Source: Halomarina rubra (GTDB lineage Archaea > Halobacteriota > Halobacteria > Halobacteriales > Haloarculaceae). Taken from it: a DNA stretch of 64,000 nt. The position numbers and the translations under genes are program-made. The stretch spans positions 382,475 to 446,474 of the forward strand of contig NZ_JALXFV010000008.1 of NCBI RefSeq assembly GCF_023699475.1, given 5' to 3'. The notes under the pieces are model-generated. The model was not told the DNA's origin and searched no databases. It was given only the letters and a program-made list of their open reading frames with translations. This document shows positions 44,425 through 53,866 of the stretch, piece after piece (position 1 is the first letter of the stretch; the number at the start of each line of letters is the position of its first letter).

Positions 44425-47400
44425 TCAGCGGCTCAGCCGGCCGAACAGCCCCGCGACCGCTCCCGCGAGCGAGCGGTCGGACTCGGCGTCGGCCTCGCCG
44501 CCGGGGCGCTCGGGCCGGTCAGTCAGCGCCTCGGCGACGAGTTCGATGGGGTGGGTCGGCATCGTCTCACCGGGGCGGTCCCCGAGTTGCGAGCGACAGG
44601 ACCCGCCGGGCGCGCACACTCGGTCGGCGGGCGAGGCGGCGACCTGTCCGAACAGTCGGTCGCCGATGGCCTGCGAGAGGTCGTAGTGTTCGGCCTCGTA
44701 GCCGAAACTGCCGGCCATCCCACAACACGAGGAGTCGAGACGGTCCACGTCGTAGCCCGCCGCGAGCAGGACCGCGACGGCGTGGTGGTCGGTGTTGGTC
44801 GCCTTCTGATTGCAGTGGCCGTGGTACGCGACCGGGCCGGCGTCTTCGGCGAAGCCCGTCTCCGCGGCCAAACCCGTCTCGTCGAGGTACGCACAGACGC
44901 CGTAGGTGGCCCCCGCGACCGTCTCGACGTCCGGGCCCGCCAGCAGGTCGCGGTACTCGTCCTGGTACATGACGGCGTCGGAGGGTTCGACGAACACCAC
45001 GTCCCAGCCCTCGCGGACGCGCGGAGCGAGCGTCTCGACGTTGTGCTCGGCGCGGTCGCGAGCGAGGTCGAGAAAGCCCTTCGAGTACGCCGCCCGCCCG
45101 CTCGGGCCGACGCCCTCGGGGAGCGCGACGTGACAGCCCGCCGCTTCGAGGACACGCACGGCCGCCTTCCCCGGTTCGGGGTACGAGTAGTTCGTGTAGG
45201 TGTCGGGCACCAGCAGGACGCGACGGTCGGTTTCGTGGTACGGCACCCGTGACCCGCCGCGCGACTCGAACCAGCGCGTGAGGGTGTGGCGGGTGAACGT
45301 CGGGAGTTCTCGGTCGGCGGCGATACCGACGGTGCGCTCCATCGCCGTGCGCGCGCCAGGGAGGTGGGGAGCGACGTTCGACAGCGGAGCGAGCGCACTG
45401 CCGACCCGCGACAGCGTGTCGATGTTGGCGAACAGTCGCTCGCGGACGCCCGAGCCCTCCCGTTCGTGGTACTGGTGTTTCACCTCGGCTTTCAGCTTCG
45501 CGAGGTCGACACCGGTCGGGCAGTCGCTCGCACAGCCCTTACAGCCGACACAGAGGTCGAGCACCTCCGACTGGAACCGCTCGGAGTACAGCTCGTCGGG
45601 CGGTAACTCGCCGGAGATGGCCGCCCGGAGCATGTTCGCACGGCCGCGGGTCGTCTGGACCTCCTCCTTCGAGGCGCGATACGTCGGGCACATCACGTCC
45701 GAGCGGGTCTGGCGGCAGGTGCCACAGCCGTTGCACAGTTCGACGAGGTGGGCGAACCCGCCGTCGTCGTCGAAGTCGAGGGCGGTCTGCGGTTCGAGCG
45801 ACTGGTACTCGGGGCCGTACCGGAGGTGCGAGCGGTTGTCCGCACCGACGCCGCGCTCGGAGTCGGGGCCGACGTCGTCGGGGCCGTCGCGGTAGACGAC
45901 GTTGCCCGGGTGGAACAGCCAGTCGGGGTCGAAGGCGGTCTTCAGCTCCTTGAACGCGGCCCAGAGGTCGGGCCCGTACATCTTCGGGGAGAACTCGGTT
46001 CGGGCCATCCCGTCGCCGTGTTCGCCCGAGAACGCGCCGTGGTACTCCAGAACCAGGTCGGTCACGTCGTCGGTGATGGAGTGGAGCGCCTCGACGCCGC
46101 CCTCGGTCTTCAGGTTGAGGATGGGCCGGATGTGGAGCGTCCCGCTGCCGGCGTGCGCGAAGTACGCCGCCGAAGTGCCGTGATTCGCGAGCACCTGCTG
46201 GAACTCCTGGACGTACGCGGCGAGGTGTTCGGGGGGCACCGTGGCGTCCTCGATGAACGGGTACGGTTTGGGGTCGCCGTCCATGCTCATCAGGAGCGGA
46301 ATCGCGGCCTTCCGGAGCTTCCAGATGTCGGCCTGTGCCTCGTCGGTGTACGCCTCGACCACGTCGAAGGCGTCGCCCTCGCCGACGAACCGGGCCGTCG
46401 TCTCGGCGACGGCCGCCTCGAACGCACGGCGCTGGGGAGCGGGTCCGTCGGTCCCCTCGTCGGTCTCCTCGGTCGCCGCGTCCGCCGTGACGACCTCCGA
46501 GTCGAACTCCAGCAACAGCGCGGCCTCGGTCCCCTCGGGCACCTGTTCGACGTACTGTGCGTACCCCTCCGACGCGGCGGCGAGGCGGAACACCTCGTCG
46601 TCCATCAGTTCGACGGCGCTCACGTCGAACTCCAGGGCCTCGGGCACGGCCTGCATCGCCTCGACGAGGTCCGCGAAGCAGTACATCGCCAGCGCGCTCT
46701 CCTCGGGACGAGTCACCAGCGAGACGGTCGCCTCGACGACGACGCCGAGCGTCCCCTCCGCGCCGACGAACAGCTTCGAGAGGTTGACGACGTACTCGCC
46801 GTCCTCGTCGTCGTCGGCCTCCCGAATCACCTTGTGGAGGTTGTACCCCGACACCGAGCGCTTGAGTTTCGGGTACTTCTCGGATATCTCGGCTGCGTTG
46901 GTCTCGACCAGTTCGCGGACGGCTTCGTAGAGGTCGGCTTCGAGCGTGTCCCGCGAGACGATGTCGTCGTACTCCGCCGAGTCGAGCACCACGTCACGAG
47001 TCCGAATCAGCGACCCGTCCGAGAGCACGACCTTCAACGCCTCGGTGTAGGCGTCGGTGATGCCGTAGCGCACCGAGTGCGCGCCCGTCGAGTTGTTGCC
47101 GATACCGCCGCCGACGGTCGCCCGGTTCGAGGAGGCGGGATCCGGCGCGAACTTCAGACCGTGCGGTTCGAGGGCGGCGTCGAGGTGGTCCTGCACGACA
47201 CCGGGTTGGACGGTCGCACGGCGTGCCGCTGGGTCCACGTCGAGGATGTCGTCCATGTGCCGGGAGACGTCGAGGACGACACAGCCCGGACCGACGGCCT
47301 GACCGGCCAGCGACGACCCCGCGCCCCGGGGGAGGACGGGGACGCCGTGGTCGGCGGCGACGCCGACCGCCGCCTGCACGTCGGCGGTGTCGCGCGGACA

Positions 47401-47610
47401 GACGACCCCCGCCGGTCTGGCCTGGTAGATACTGCCGTCGGTCGCGTACAACACCTGTGCGTACTCGTCGAACGCCACCGTTCCTTTCACGACACGGCGG
47501 AGGTCCGCCGCGAGTCGGCGGTACTCGTCCACGTCGGGTCGGTGGAGGTCGAGTGACCCCGCCGACGCGGCGGGGGTCCACACCGCGTCCAGGTCGTCGT
47601 CGACTGCCAT
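44425..47610 (-). CDS. FAD-linked oxidase / 4Fe-4S / CCG-domain fusion (D-lactate or glycolate dehydrogenase-like)
   Basis: A 1061-residue fusion of GlcD-, Fe-S- and GlpC/GlcF-like parts. Residues ~60-240 are the FAD-binding PCMH domain (PVLPRGAGSSLAGQAVG, NNSTGAHSVRYG), ~270-560 the FAD-oxidase C-terminal domain (YFAHAGSGTLHIRP, FSGEHGDGMART). Around residues 630-700 are two 4Fe-4S motifs (CNGCGTCRQTRSDVMCP and CVGCKGCASDCPTGVD). The C-terminal part has two CCG-type segments (GHCNQKATN; SSCCGMAGSFGYE). It oxidises a 2-hydroxyacid and passes electrons to the respiratory chain; substrate is not certain. ATG 47610 chosen. Haloarchaeal homologues with this architecture are known. Confidence 0.93.
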   Translation of the reverse strand: MAVDDDLDAVWTPAASAGSLDLHRPDVDEYRRLAADLRRVVKGTVAFDEYAQVLYATDGSIYQARPAGVVCPRDTADVQAAVGVAADHGVPVLPRGAGSSLAGQAVGPGCVVLDVSRHMDDILDVDPAARRATVQPGVVQDHLDAALEPHGLKFAPDPASSNRATVGGGIGNNSTGAHSVRYGITDAYTEALKVVLSDGSLIRTRDVVLDSAEYDDIVSRDTLEADLYEAVRELVETNAAEISEKYPKLKRSVSGYNLHKVIREADDDEDGEYVVNLSKLFVGAEGTLGVVVEATVSLVTRPEESALAMYCFADLVEAMQAVPEALEFDVSAVELMDDEVFRLAAASEGYAQYVEQVPEGTEAALLLEFDSEVVTADAATEETDEGTDGPAPQRRAFEAAVAETTARFVGEGDAFDVVEAYTDEAQADIWKLRKAAIPLLMSMDGDPKPYPFIEDATVPPEHLAAYVQEFQQVLANHGTSAAYFAHAGSGTLHIRPILNLKTEGGVEALHSITDDVTDLVLEYHGAFSGEHGDGMARTEFSPKMYGPDLWAAFKELKTAFDPDWLFHPGNVVYRDGPDDVGPDSERGVGADNRSHLRYGPEYQSLEPQTALDFDDDGGFAHLVELCNGCGTCRQTRSDVMCPTYRASKEEVQTTRGRANMLRAAISGELPPDELYSERFQSEVLDLCVGCKGCASDCPTGVDLAKLKAEVKHQYHEREGSGVRERLFANIDTLSRVGSALAPLSNVAPHLPGARTAMERTVGIAADRELPTFTRHTLTRWFESRGGSRVPYHETDRRVLLVPDTYTNYSYPEPGKAAVRVLEAAGCHVALPEGVGPSGRAAYSKGFLDLARDRAEHNVETLAPRVREGWDVVFVEPSDAVMYQDEYRDLLAGPDVETVAGATYGVCAYLDETGLAAETGFAEDAGPVAYHGHCNQKATNTDHHAVAVLLAAGYDVDRLDSSCCGMAGSFGYEAEHYDLSQAIGDRLFGQVAASPADRVCAPGGSCRSQLGDRPGETMPTHPIELVAEALTDRPERPGGEADAESDRSLAGAVAGLFGRLSR

Positions 47611-47720
47611 GTTCGTCGGTGGACGCACGGCCCGATAAACTTGTGGCACGTGTTGACACCTCGCGTTCGGGCGGCCCCTCGCACGAAAGCGTCATACCAT
47701 CGGCGTCCGCAGAGGGGCCA

Positions 47721-48497
47721 ATGAGTGCGAGAGAACGGGTCGCGTTTCTCGTCGGTTCCGAACACCGCGTCGGTACGATGGAGGCGTTGCGCGGCGGGTC
47801 GGCACGCCCCTGCGAACTCGAACGCTCGCTCTCCGCCTCGCGAGCGACCGTCCAGCGCGCGCTGAGCGGCCTCGACGACCGAGGGTGGGTCGAGAAGCGC
47901 GACGGCGAGTATCGACTCACCGGGGCGGGACTGTTCGTCCTCCGTGCGTACCGGAACCTCACCGACGTCGTCGAGACGGTCGAGGAGGTCGGGTCGCCGC
48001 TGTCGCTACTCGACACCGTGACCGCCGACCTCCCGGTCGCCGCACTCCGGACGGCGACGGCGACGACGGCGACCGCGAAGACACCCCACGCACCCATCGA
48101 CCGGTACACATCGCTCCTCGAACGGACCGACATCGACCGACTCTGCGGTATCTGCCCGGTGTTGAGCCCGGTTTTCAACGAGGTCCACCGCCCGCTGGTG
48201 GAGGCGGGTGTCTCCATCGACCTCGTCATCGACGAACAGACGCTCGCGGCCGCCGAGGAGGTCACCCCGGAGAACCACGCCGCCGCGATGGCGACGGACA
48301 GCTTCAGTCTCTACGTCGTCGAGGACGACCTCGACTTCGGCATCTCGCTGTTCGGCGAGCGCGCGATGGTCGCGGCCTACGACACGGAGGGCCGGTTCCG
48401 AGCCTCCCTCGACGCCGGAGAGGCCCCGCTGGTCGAGTGGGCGACGGACCTGTTCGAGGAGTACCGAGCCTCTGCGCGCGTCCTCGAAACCGCCTGA
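47721..48497 (+). CDS. winged-helix transcriptional regulator (FilR1/DUF1724-like C-terminus)
   Basis: A 258-residue regulator. The N-terminal wHTH (residues ~15-70: ALRGGSARPCELERSLSASR, ATVQRALSGLDDRGW) is followed by a ligand-binding-like domain with FNEVHRPLVEAGVSIDLVID and DLDFGISLFGERAMVAAYD, as in the FilR1 middle domain family common in haloarchaea. It is divergent from the FAD/Fe-S fusion gene (110 bases between starts), so it may control that gene. A related protein is encoded at 52900-53709. Confidence 0.88.
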   Translation: MSARERVAFLVGSEHRVGTMEALRGGSARPCELERSLSASRATVQRALSGLDDRGWVEKRDGEYRLTGAGLFVLRAYRNLTDVVETVEEVGSPLSLLDTVTADLPVAALRTATATTATAKTPHAPIDRYTSLLERTDIDRLCGICPVLSPVFNEVHRPLVEAGVSIDLVIDEQTLAAAEEVTPENHAAAMATDSFSLYVVEDDLDFGISLFGERAMVAAYDTEGRFRASLDAGEAPLVEWATDLFEEYRASARVLETA

Positions 48498-48604
48498 CGG
48501 CGCGGAGATGTCTCACGGTGTGAGACACTCGACATTCAGTGCGTATAACAGACCCCACCACCGAGCCTCGGGTGCGTCCACATACCCCGGTCTCGCTTCG
48601 GCCC

Positions 48605-49903
48605 TCACTCGCTCTCGACCGGTGGGCCGTTCTCCTCTCGTTCTCGTTCGTACACCACGCAGGCCAACAGCGTCACGAGCAATCCGTAGAGGTGGACGCT
48701 CGCCAGCGTGAGCGGGCCGTCGACCGTCGCCAGGAGCGGGTCGGTCACCCCGCCGACGACGCCGGGACCGTACGTCCGGAGGCTCGCCAGTCCGACCGGG
48801 AGGTTCGTCACCGCGACGCCGAGGAGGAACAGTCGTCGCGGTCGCCCGGTCAACAGGTAACAGCACGCCACCTGCGGGAAGAACGTGTAGGCGTAGTAGA
48901 TGGGGTACGACGGTAAGACCAGCAGCGTCGCGACCAGCGTGACGTAGACGGCGACGAGGCGGTCGAGACGCGTCGTCTGCCGTCGGTAGGTGACCGCCAC
49001 GACCGGTGCGAGGAGGCCCGCGGCGAGGAGCGTCATCACCGCCGGGTCCAGTTCGGGAGCGACGACCGAGAGCGGGCGGAGGAGTGTCGTGTACGACGCT
49101 TCCAGGGCGACCCCGCCGGCGAACGCCGCGCTGCGTGACTGACCTAGTAACACCGTCTCGACGTACGACCGCGTCGTGCCGGGACCGAACGCGAGGAGGC
49201 CGAGAGCGAACCCGACGCCCGCAGTGGCGACGGCCCCGACGACGGCCCGCCACGCCCGCCGCCGAAGCAGCCAGACACCGACGGCGGCGGGGAACACCTT
49301 CAGGAACCCGGCGAGACCGAACGCGACGCCCGCGGCCCCGCCGCGGTCGCGGTCGAGCGCCACGACGCCCGCGCCGAACGCCGCGGCGATGTGCGTGTTG
49401 ACCTGTCCGAACAGCGTTGAGGGCATCGCGTGGACGGAAGCGAGGACGTACCCACCGACGAGCACCGCGTCGAGGCGAGTGAGTGCGACCGGGGTGGTCC
49501 CGTCGGCGTCGGCGGCCGCCTCGGGGGACGTGGCCGCACCGTCGTCCCAGAGGCTCCCGTCGACGTACCGGACGACGAGCCACGCGAGGGCCGCCCCGAC
49601 GAGGACGGTGCCGGCGGTGTGGAGCAGGTAGCCGGCCAACTCGCCGACCGCGAGGAAGGGGACGAACGCGAGTACCGTCACCGGGGGGTAGAGGTAGTGG
49701 AACGACTCGACAGCGGAGTAGCCGACGCCGTACAGCGGCCCGCCGTCGAGGACCGCGGCCGCGGTGGAGTGGTAGACCCGGTAGTTGTAGCCGAAGCGCC
49801 ACGCCTCGCCACCGAGCGCCTTCAGCAGGGGGACGAGGCCGACGCAGATGCCGAGCAGGAGGACGGGTCGGGGGCCGGTCCGACGGTCCCAGTCGGGACT
49901 CAC
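48605..49903 (-). CDS. GT87-like polytopic membrane glycosyltransferase
   Basis: A 432-residue protein with about 9-10 spans from GTG 49903. FGYNYRVYHSTAAAVLDGGPLYG and FHYLYPPVTVLAFVPF are the loop and span pattern of DUF2029/GT87 alpha-mannosyltransferase-like proteins that use polyprenyl-phosphate sugars outside the membrane; FGQVNTHIAAAFGAG and GFLKVFPAAVGVWLL also fit. Possible roles are surface glycan or protein glycosylation. It ends in a charged cytoplasmic tail. It follows the D-hydroxyacid dehydrogenase gene by 72 bases. Confidence 0.82.
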   Translation of the reverse strand: MSPDWDRRTGPRPVLLLGICVGLVPLLKALGGEAWRFGYNYRVYHSTAAAVLDGGPLYGVGYSAVESFHYLYPPVTVLAFVPFLAVGELAGYLLHTAGTVLVGAALAWLVVRYVDGSLWDDGAATSPEAAADADGTTPVALTRLDAVLVGGYVLASVHAMPSTLFGQVNTHIAAAFGAGVVALDRDRGGAAGVAFGLAGFLKVFPAAVGVWLLRRRAWRAVVGAVATAGVGFALGLLAFGPGTTRSYVETVLLGQSRSAAFAGGVALEASYTTLLRPLSVVAPELDPAVMTLLAAGLLAPVVAVTYRRQTTRLDRLVAVYVTLVATLLVLPSYPIYYAYTFFPQVACCYLLTGRPRRLFLLGVAVTNLPVGLASLRTYGPGVVGGVTDPLLATVDGPLTLASVHLYGLLVTLLACVVYEREREENGPPVESE

Positions 49904-49975
49904 GGCTCCTCGAAGCGGGCGGCCGGCGGCCGCGGCCAGCGCTCGTCGTCCCGTCGCGGTCGCACCATCGTAGAC

Positions 49976-50926
49976 TCAGGCGACCTGGTTCCGCAGGTCC
50001 TCGTAGCGACCGGTCTCGTCGACGCGTCGGACGTTCTCGGCGACGATGTCCGCGAGCCGCTCGTAGTAGCGTGGCGTGTGCCCCGAGTTGTGGGGAGTGA
50101 CGATGACGTTCGAGAGACCCCACAGCGGGTGGTCCTCGGGGAGCGGTTCGGGGTCTGTCACGTCGAGGGCGGCCCCTCGAATCTCGCCAGAGCGAAGCGC
50201 GGCGACCAGCGCGTCGGTGTCGACGACCGGGCCGCGTGCGACGTTGACGAGGACGGCCTCGGGTGGGAGCGTCCGGAACGACGACTCGTCGACCAGTCCG
50301 CGGGTCTCGTCGGTGAGCGGACAGGCGAGGACGAGGTAGTCGGTTCGCGCGAGGACGTCGTCCAGTCGGTCGGGACCGACCACCTCGTCGGCCGGACCGC
50401 CCGCGTCCGGCGAACGGCGGACACCGACGGTCTCGACGTCGAACCCCTGCAGGCGCTCGACGACGCCGCGCCCGATGGCCCCGAGACCGACGACGGTGAC
50501 CGTCGCCCCCGCGAGTTCGTGGGTCTGGAAGTGCCGCCACTCCCGGTTGCGCTGGCGCTCGAACGCCGTCGGGAACGACTGGACGAACGCGAGGATGGAC
50601 GCGAGGGCGTGTTCGGCGACGTTCGGTCCGTGGACACCCGAGGCGGTCGTCACGGCGACGTCTCGGTCGCGCAGTTCGTCCATCGGAAGGTGGCCGTAGC
50701 CGGCGTACATCCCTGCGAACAGTCGCAGGTCGGTGGCGCGGTCCAGCAGCGACTCCGACACGTCGACACCGGTGACGACGGGCGCGTCGGCGATGGCCGC
50801 CCGTTCCTCGGCGGGCGTCCGGGCGAGTTCGACGTCGTGGTCGGGGAGTCGATCCCGGAGTGCGGCGGCGTACTCCTCGACGGGGATGCCGTGGACGCCA
50901 CGGCGCAGCACGAGTAGGTCGGTCAT
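49976..50926 (-). CDS. D-2-hydroxyacid dehydrogenase
   Basis: A 316-residue NAD(P)-dependent enzyme reducing 2-oxoacids to D-hydroxyacids. The Rossmann motif VVGLGAIGRGVVERL, the catalytic Arg in NVARGPVVDTDALV, Glu in DPEPLPEDHPLW and His in VTPHNSGHT are all present. ATG 50926. It is divergent from the flavoprotein gene at 51025. An haloarchaeal homologue from Haloferax mediterranei has been studied. Product direction in vivo unknown. Confidence 0.95.
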   Translation of the reverse strand: MTDLLVLRRGVHGIPVEEYAAALRDRLPDHDVELARTPAEERAAIADAPVVTGVDVSESLLDRATDLRLFAGMYAGYGHLPMDELRDRDVAVTTASGVHGPNVAEHALASILAFVQSFPTAFERQRNREWRHFQTHELAGATVTVVGLGAIGRGVVERLQGFDVETVGVRRSPDAGGPADEVVGPDRLDDVLARTDYLVLACPLTDETRGLVDESSFRTLPPEAVLVNVARGPVVDTDALVAALRSGEIRGAALDVTDPEPLPEDHPLWGLSNVIVTPHNSGHTPRYYERLADIVAENVRRVDETGRYEDLRNQVA

Positions 50927-51024
50927 ACTCGCCGTTCGGCCGGGGGGTGTATGTCGATACCGGCGACTGCCTCGCTCGGGGGAAAGCCACGCCGCTTAAG
51001 TCCTCACGCACGCCGACAGGTGAT

Positions 51025-52374
51025 ATGCAACACGTGGACGTGGCCATCGTCGGCGGTGGCCCTGCCGGAACCTCCGCGGCCCACGCAGCGGCGACGGCGG
51101 GTGCGGAGACGGTGGTCGTCGAGAAGGGCGTCCCCCGCGCGGACCGCGAGGAACTCGGTCCCGACTCGACGGACGCGGCGGGCATCCTCGACTACTGGGT
51201 CGACATGATGGACTTCGACGAGGACATCCCCGAGTGGGTGAAGGCGCGCGAACTCCACGCCGCGGAGTTCCTCGGCCCGAACGAGTCGGTGACCATCACC
51301 TCGACCGGTCAGTCGTCCTCCTACCCCAACTTCGGGTTCACGATGCACCGCTCGAAGTTCGACGACTGGCTTCGCCAGCGCTGTGAGGACGCGGGCGCGG
51401 AGTACCGCGTCGGCAACGGTGTCCGCGAGGTCCAGACGGACTTCTCCGGGCCGACCCACACGCTCGTACTCCGGGACGGCACCGAACTCCGGACCGACCA
51501 CCTCATCCTCGCCGACGGCCCCCAGCGCACCGTCACGAGTCGGGTGCTCGACCCGCTGCTCCCCCACGGGACCGTCGAGAAACTCGCCTCACCGAAGGCG
51601 AACCACATCGCCTACCAGGAGTACCGCGAGTTCCCGGCCGAGGCGTTCGAGGAGGACCGCATCAAGTTCTGGTGGGGCGTCATGCCCGGTCACACCGCCT
51701 ACCCGTGGGTGTTCCCGAACGACGGCACCGTCGCCCGCGTCGGCCTGACGATGCCCATCGGGATGGACCTCTCGACGGTCCCGAACCGCGAGCGGTACCG
51801 ACTGCTCCGCGCCGAGGACGAGCGCATCCCGCAGGGGAAGGTGTACCTCGAACGTCTGTTCGAGATGGCCTACCCCGAGTACGACCTCTCGGACTTCCCG
51901 CTGGTCACCGACCGCGGGAAGCAGAACGGCACGGAGACCTACCCCATCTCCTCGACGATGCCCATCGACTCGCCGACCGTCGCCAACGTCGCCGTCGTCG
52001 GCGGCGCGATGGGCGCGACCAGCGCGTTCCACGAGGGCGGCGACCACGTCGCCGTCCGAACGGGAGCCATCGCGGGACGGCTCGCGGCCAACGACACGAT
52101 GCGGGCGTACAACAGCGAGTGGAAACACGCCATCGGCGAGGAGGTCGTCCGCAACCTCGCATTCGCCGAACTCGCCCGTGGCCTCGGCCCGGACGACTGG
52201 GACCGCGAGTTCGCCGCCGCCCGTGGCATCGTCGAGCGAGGGAACGCGTTCGACCTCAAGAGTTCGGTGCGAGCGGGCGTCTCGGGGCTGAGCCTGTTCG
52301 GCCGGTACTACCGTCACCGACGGCGGTTCGGAAAGGGGTACGTCCAGATCACCGAAGACGAGTACGCCGTCTGA
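51025..52374 (+). CDS. geranylgeranyl-reductase-like FAD-dependent oxidoreductase
   Basis: A 449-residue flavoprotein. The dinucleotide-binding start VDVAIVGGGPAGTSAAHAAA and the FAD-binding GG-motif region VANVAVVGGAMGATSAFHEGG near residue 315-335 (with G-D of EGGDH) match the geranylgeranyl reductase/digeranylglycerophospholipid reductase superfamily. Substrate-binding sequence PNFGFTMHRSKFDDWLRQRC is typical. Could act on isoprenoid lipids or quinones. ATG 51025 follows the AAGTCC leader by ~25 bases. Confidence 0.88.
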   Translation: MQHVDVAIVGGGPAGTSAAHAAATAGAETVVVEKGVPRADREELGPDSTDAAGILDYWVDMMDFDEDIPEWVKARELHAAEFLGPNESVTITSTGQSSSYPNFGFTMHRSKFDDWLRQRCEDAGAEYRVGNGVREVQTDFSGPTHTLVLRDGTELRTDHLILADGPQRTVTSRVLDPLLPHGTVEKLASPKANHIAYQEYREFPAEAFEEDRIKFWWGVMPGHTAYPWVFPNDGTVARVGLTMPIGMDLSTVPNRERYRLLRAEDERIPQGKVYLERLFEMAYPEYDLSDFPLVTDRGKQNGTETYPISSTMPIDSPTVANVAVVGGAMGATSAFHEGGDHVAVRTGAIAGRLAANDTMRAYNSEWKHAIGEEVVRNLAFAELARGLGPDDWDREFAAARGIVERGNAFDLKSSVRAGVSGLSLFGRYYRHRRRFGKGYVQITEDEYAV

Positions 52375-52899
52375 GCCGACGAGTCGCGACCCCGACGTAG
52401 ACAGGCTTTTCCGCCCGCTTCGACAACGCAGAGTGCGTGCCTTTAGTCCTCGCCCCGAGACCCGCCTCGCGGGACCGTGACGGAGCGACGAACCCGGGCA
52501 CGCGACACGGGTCGCGACCGACCGCGCGTCTCGCCGGCGTCATCGGCCGCTGTTCGAGGGTTCGTCGAACCCTCGCGACTGGTCGCACGTCACGCACCAC
52601 TACTGATGGGGTTTCTTCGGAAACCTCGCGTCTCGCCGGTCTCACCGGCGCGACGTCCGGTCGCGCGTAGCGCGACCCGCCCGGCACGAGGGTTTCCCGA
52701 CCGACGCGGCACGCCGCCCCGGGATGAGGTCGGACGTTAGTGTTCCGGGCGACACTCCTCACACGACCAGCGACGCCACCGCCGACCCGTACGGCCGAGT
52801 CTCGGCTCCGTGCGTCCGTCGCTCGACTCGGTGGTCGGACGAGTCTCGACCTCTGATGAGGGACAGAAGTGCTATGTCGGTGGTCGAGGTAGCTGTACC
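52375..52899. other. gene-free stretch with a series of perfect hairpins
   Basis: 525 bases without a credible gene. Between 52461 and 52677 it holds consecutive perfect stem-loops: CCCGC-CTC-GCGGG (52461-52473), CGCGAC-ACGG-GTCGCG (52501-52516), a 10-base palindrome arm around T52565 (52555-52575), GGTTTC-TTCG-GAAACC (52610-52625), CGCCGGT-CTC-ACCGGCG (52634-52650) and GGTCGCGC-GTA-GCGCGACC (52659-52677). GCGTCTCGCCGG occurs twice (52526-52537 and 52628-52639, one base variations aside). The remainder up to 52899 is plain promoter-like spacer. Confidence 0.6.
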
Positions 52900-53709
52900 A
52901 TGCTACCATCTGACACGAGCGCACCACTCGACGACGTCGAGTTCCTCGCCCGGTCGGACCACCGGGTCACGGCGCTCGTCGCGCTCGCCGACCGACCCCG
53001 TAGCCGGCGAGCGCTCAAGGCGCTGACCGAGGGGTCGAACTCGACGGTGCGGCGAACGCTTCGCGAGTTCGAGGCCCGACAGTGGATCACCCGGACGGAC
53101 GGACACTACGAGGCGACGGCGCTGGGGGTGTTCGTCGCGGAGGGGATGCGAGAGCTCATCGAACGGGTCGCGACCGAGCGGCGACTTCGAACCGTCTGGG
53201 AGTGGCTCCCGCCCGAGGAGAGCGGGTTCACCGTCGAGATGGGTCGAGAGGCGGTCGTCACCGACGCGACGGTCGACAACCCCTACGGACCCGTCAACCG
53301 GTTCGAGACGCTGCTTCGGGGAACCGACCGGTTCCGGTTCGTCGGCCACGAGGTCGCCCTGCTCGAACCGTGTCGGGACGCGCTCGCGGCGGGCATCGTC
53401 GACGGGATGGACACCGATATCGTCGACCCACCCGACGCCGCGGACTACGTCCTCGCGAGGTACGGCGACCACTGTTCGGGCCCGCTGGAGAGCGGCAACC
53501 TTCGGGTCTGGGTCCACGACGGCCTCCCGGGCTACGGTGTCGCCCTGTTCGACGACCGTGTCGCGGTCAGCGGCCACGACCCCACCAACGGGACGGTCCA
53601 GGTGCTCCTCGACACCGCCGCGGTCGAGGCGTACGAGTGGGCCGAGTCGACGTTCGAATCGTACAGAACGGAGGCTCGACCGCTCGCGAGCGGACTTCCC
53701 ACAGGGTGA
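52900..53709 (+). CDS. winged-helix transcriptional regulator, relative of the gene at 47721
   Basis: A 269-residue regulator from ATG 52900. The wHTH (residues ~30-75) reads RSRRALKALTEGSNSTVRRT followed by LREFEARQWI. The C-terminal domain ends with LPGYGVALFDDRVAVSGHDP and a helix VEAYEWAESTFESYRTEARPL, matching positions in the 47721 protein (GISLFGERAMVAAYD; VEWATDLFEEYRASARVL). The regulated genes are unknown; the hairpin-rich region lies immediately upstream. Confidence 0.85.
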   Translation: MLPSDTSAPLDDVEFLARSDHRVTALVALADRPRSRRALKALTEGSNSTVRRTLREFEARQWITRTDGHYEATALGVFVAEGMRELIERVATERRLRTVWEWLPPEESGFTVEMGREAVVTDATVDNPYGPVNRFETLLRGTDRFRFVGHEVALLEPCRDALAAGIVDGMDTDIVDPPDAADYVLARYGDHCSGPLESGNLRVWVHDGLPGYGVALFDDRVAVSGHDPTNGTVQVLLDTAAVEAYEWAESTFESYRTEARPLASGLPTG

Positions 53710-53866
53710 CCGCCCGACCGCCGCGGACTCCCGAGCGCCACGTCGACGCAGCAGGGCGTGACCGTCGGGCGTGACCTGCTCGACCGTCAGTCGTCGACGG
53801 AACCTCACGCGTCGACTACATCTACCCCTCCCCCGTAGCCTCGCTCGCTGTCCACGGGTGAATCCG

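Noticed and set aside
48513-51185. 890-residue Arg/Pro-rich open frame on the minus strand
   Set aside because: Runs out of frame through the GT87-like and hydroxyacid dehydrogenase genes on the same strand; a high-GC artefact.
52437-52740. short open frames in the hairpin region
   Set aside because: They are Arg/Pro-rich, lack acidic bias and span the perfect stem-loops.
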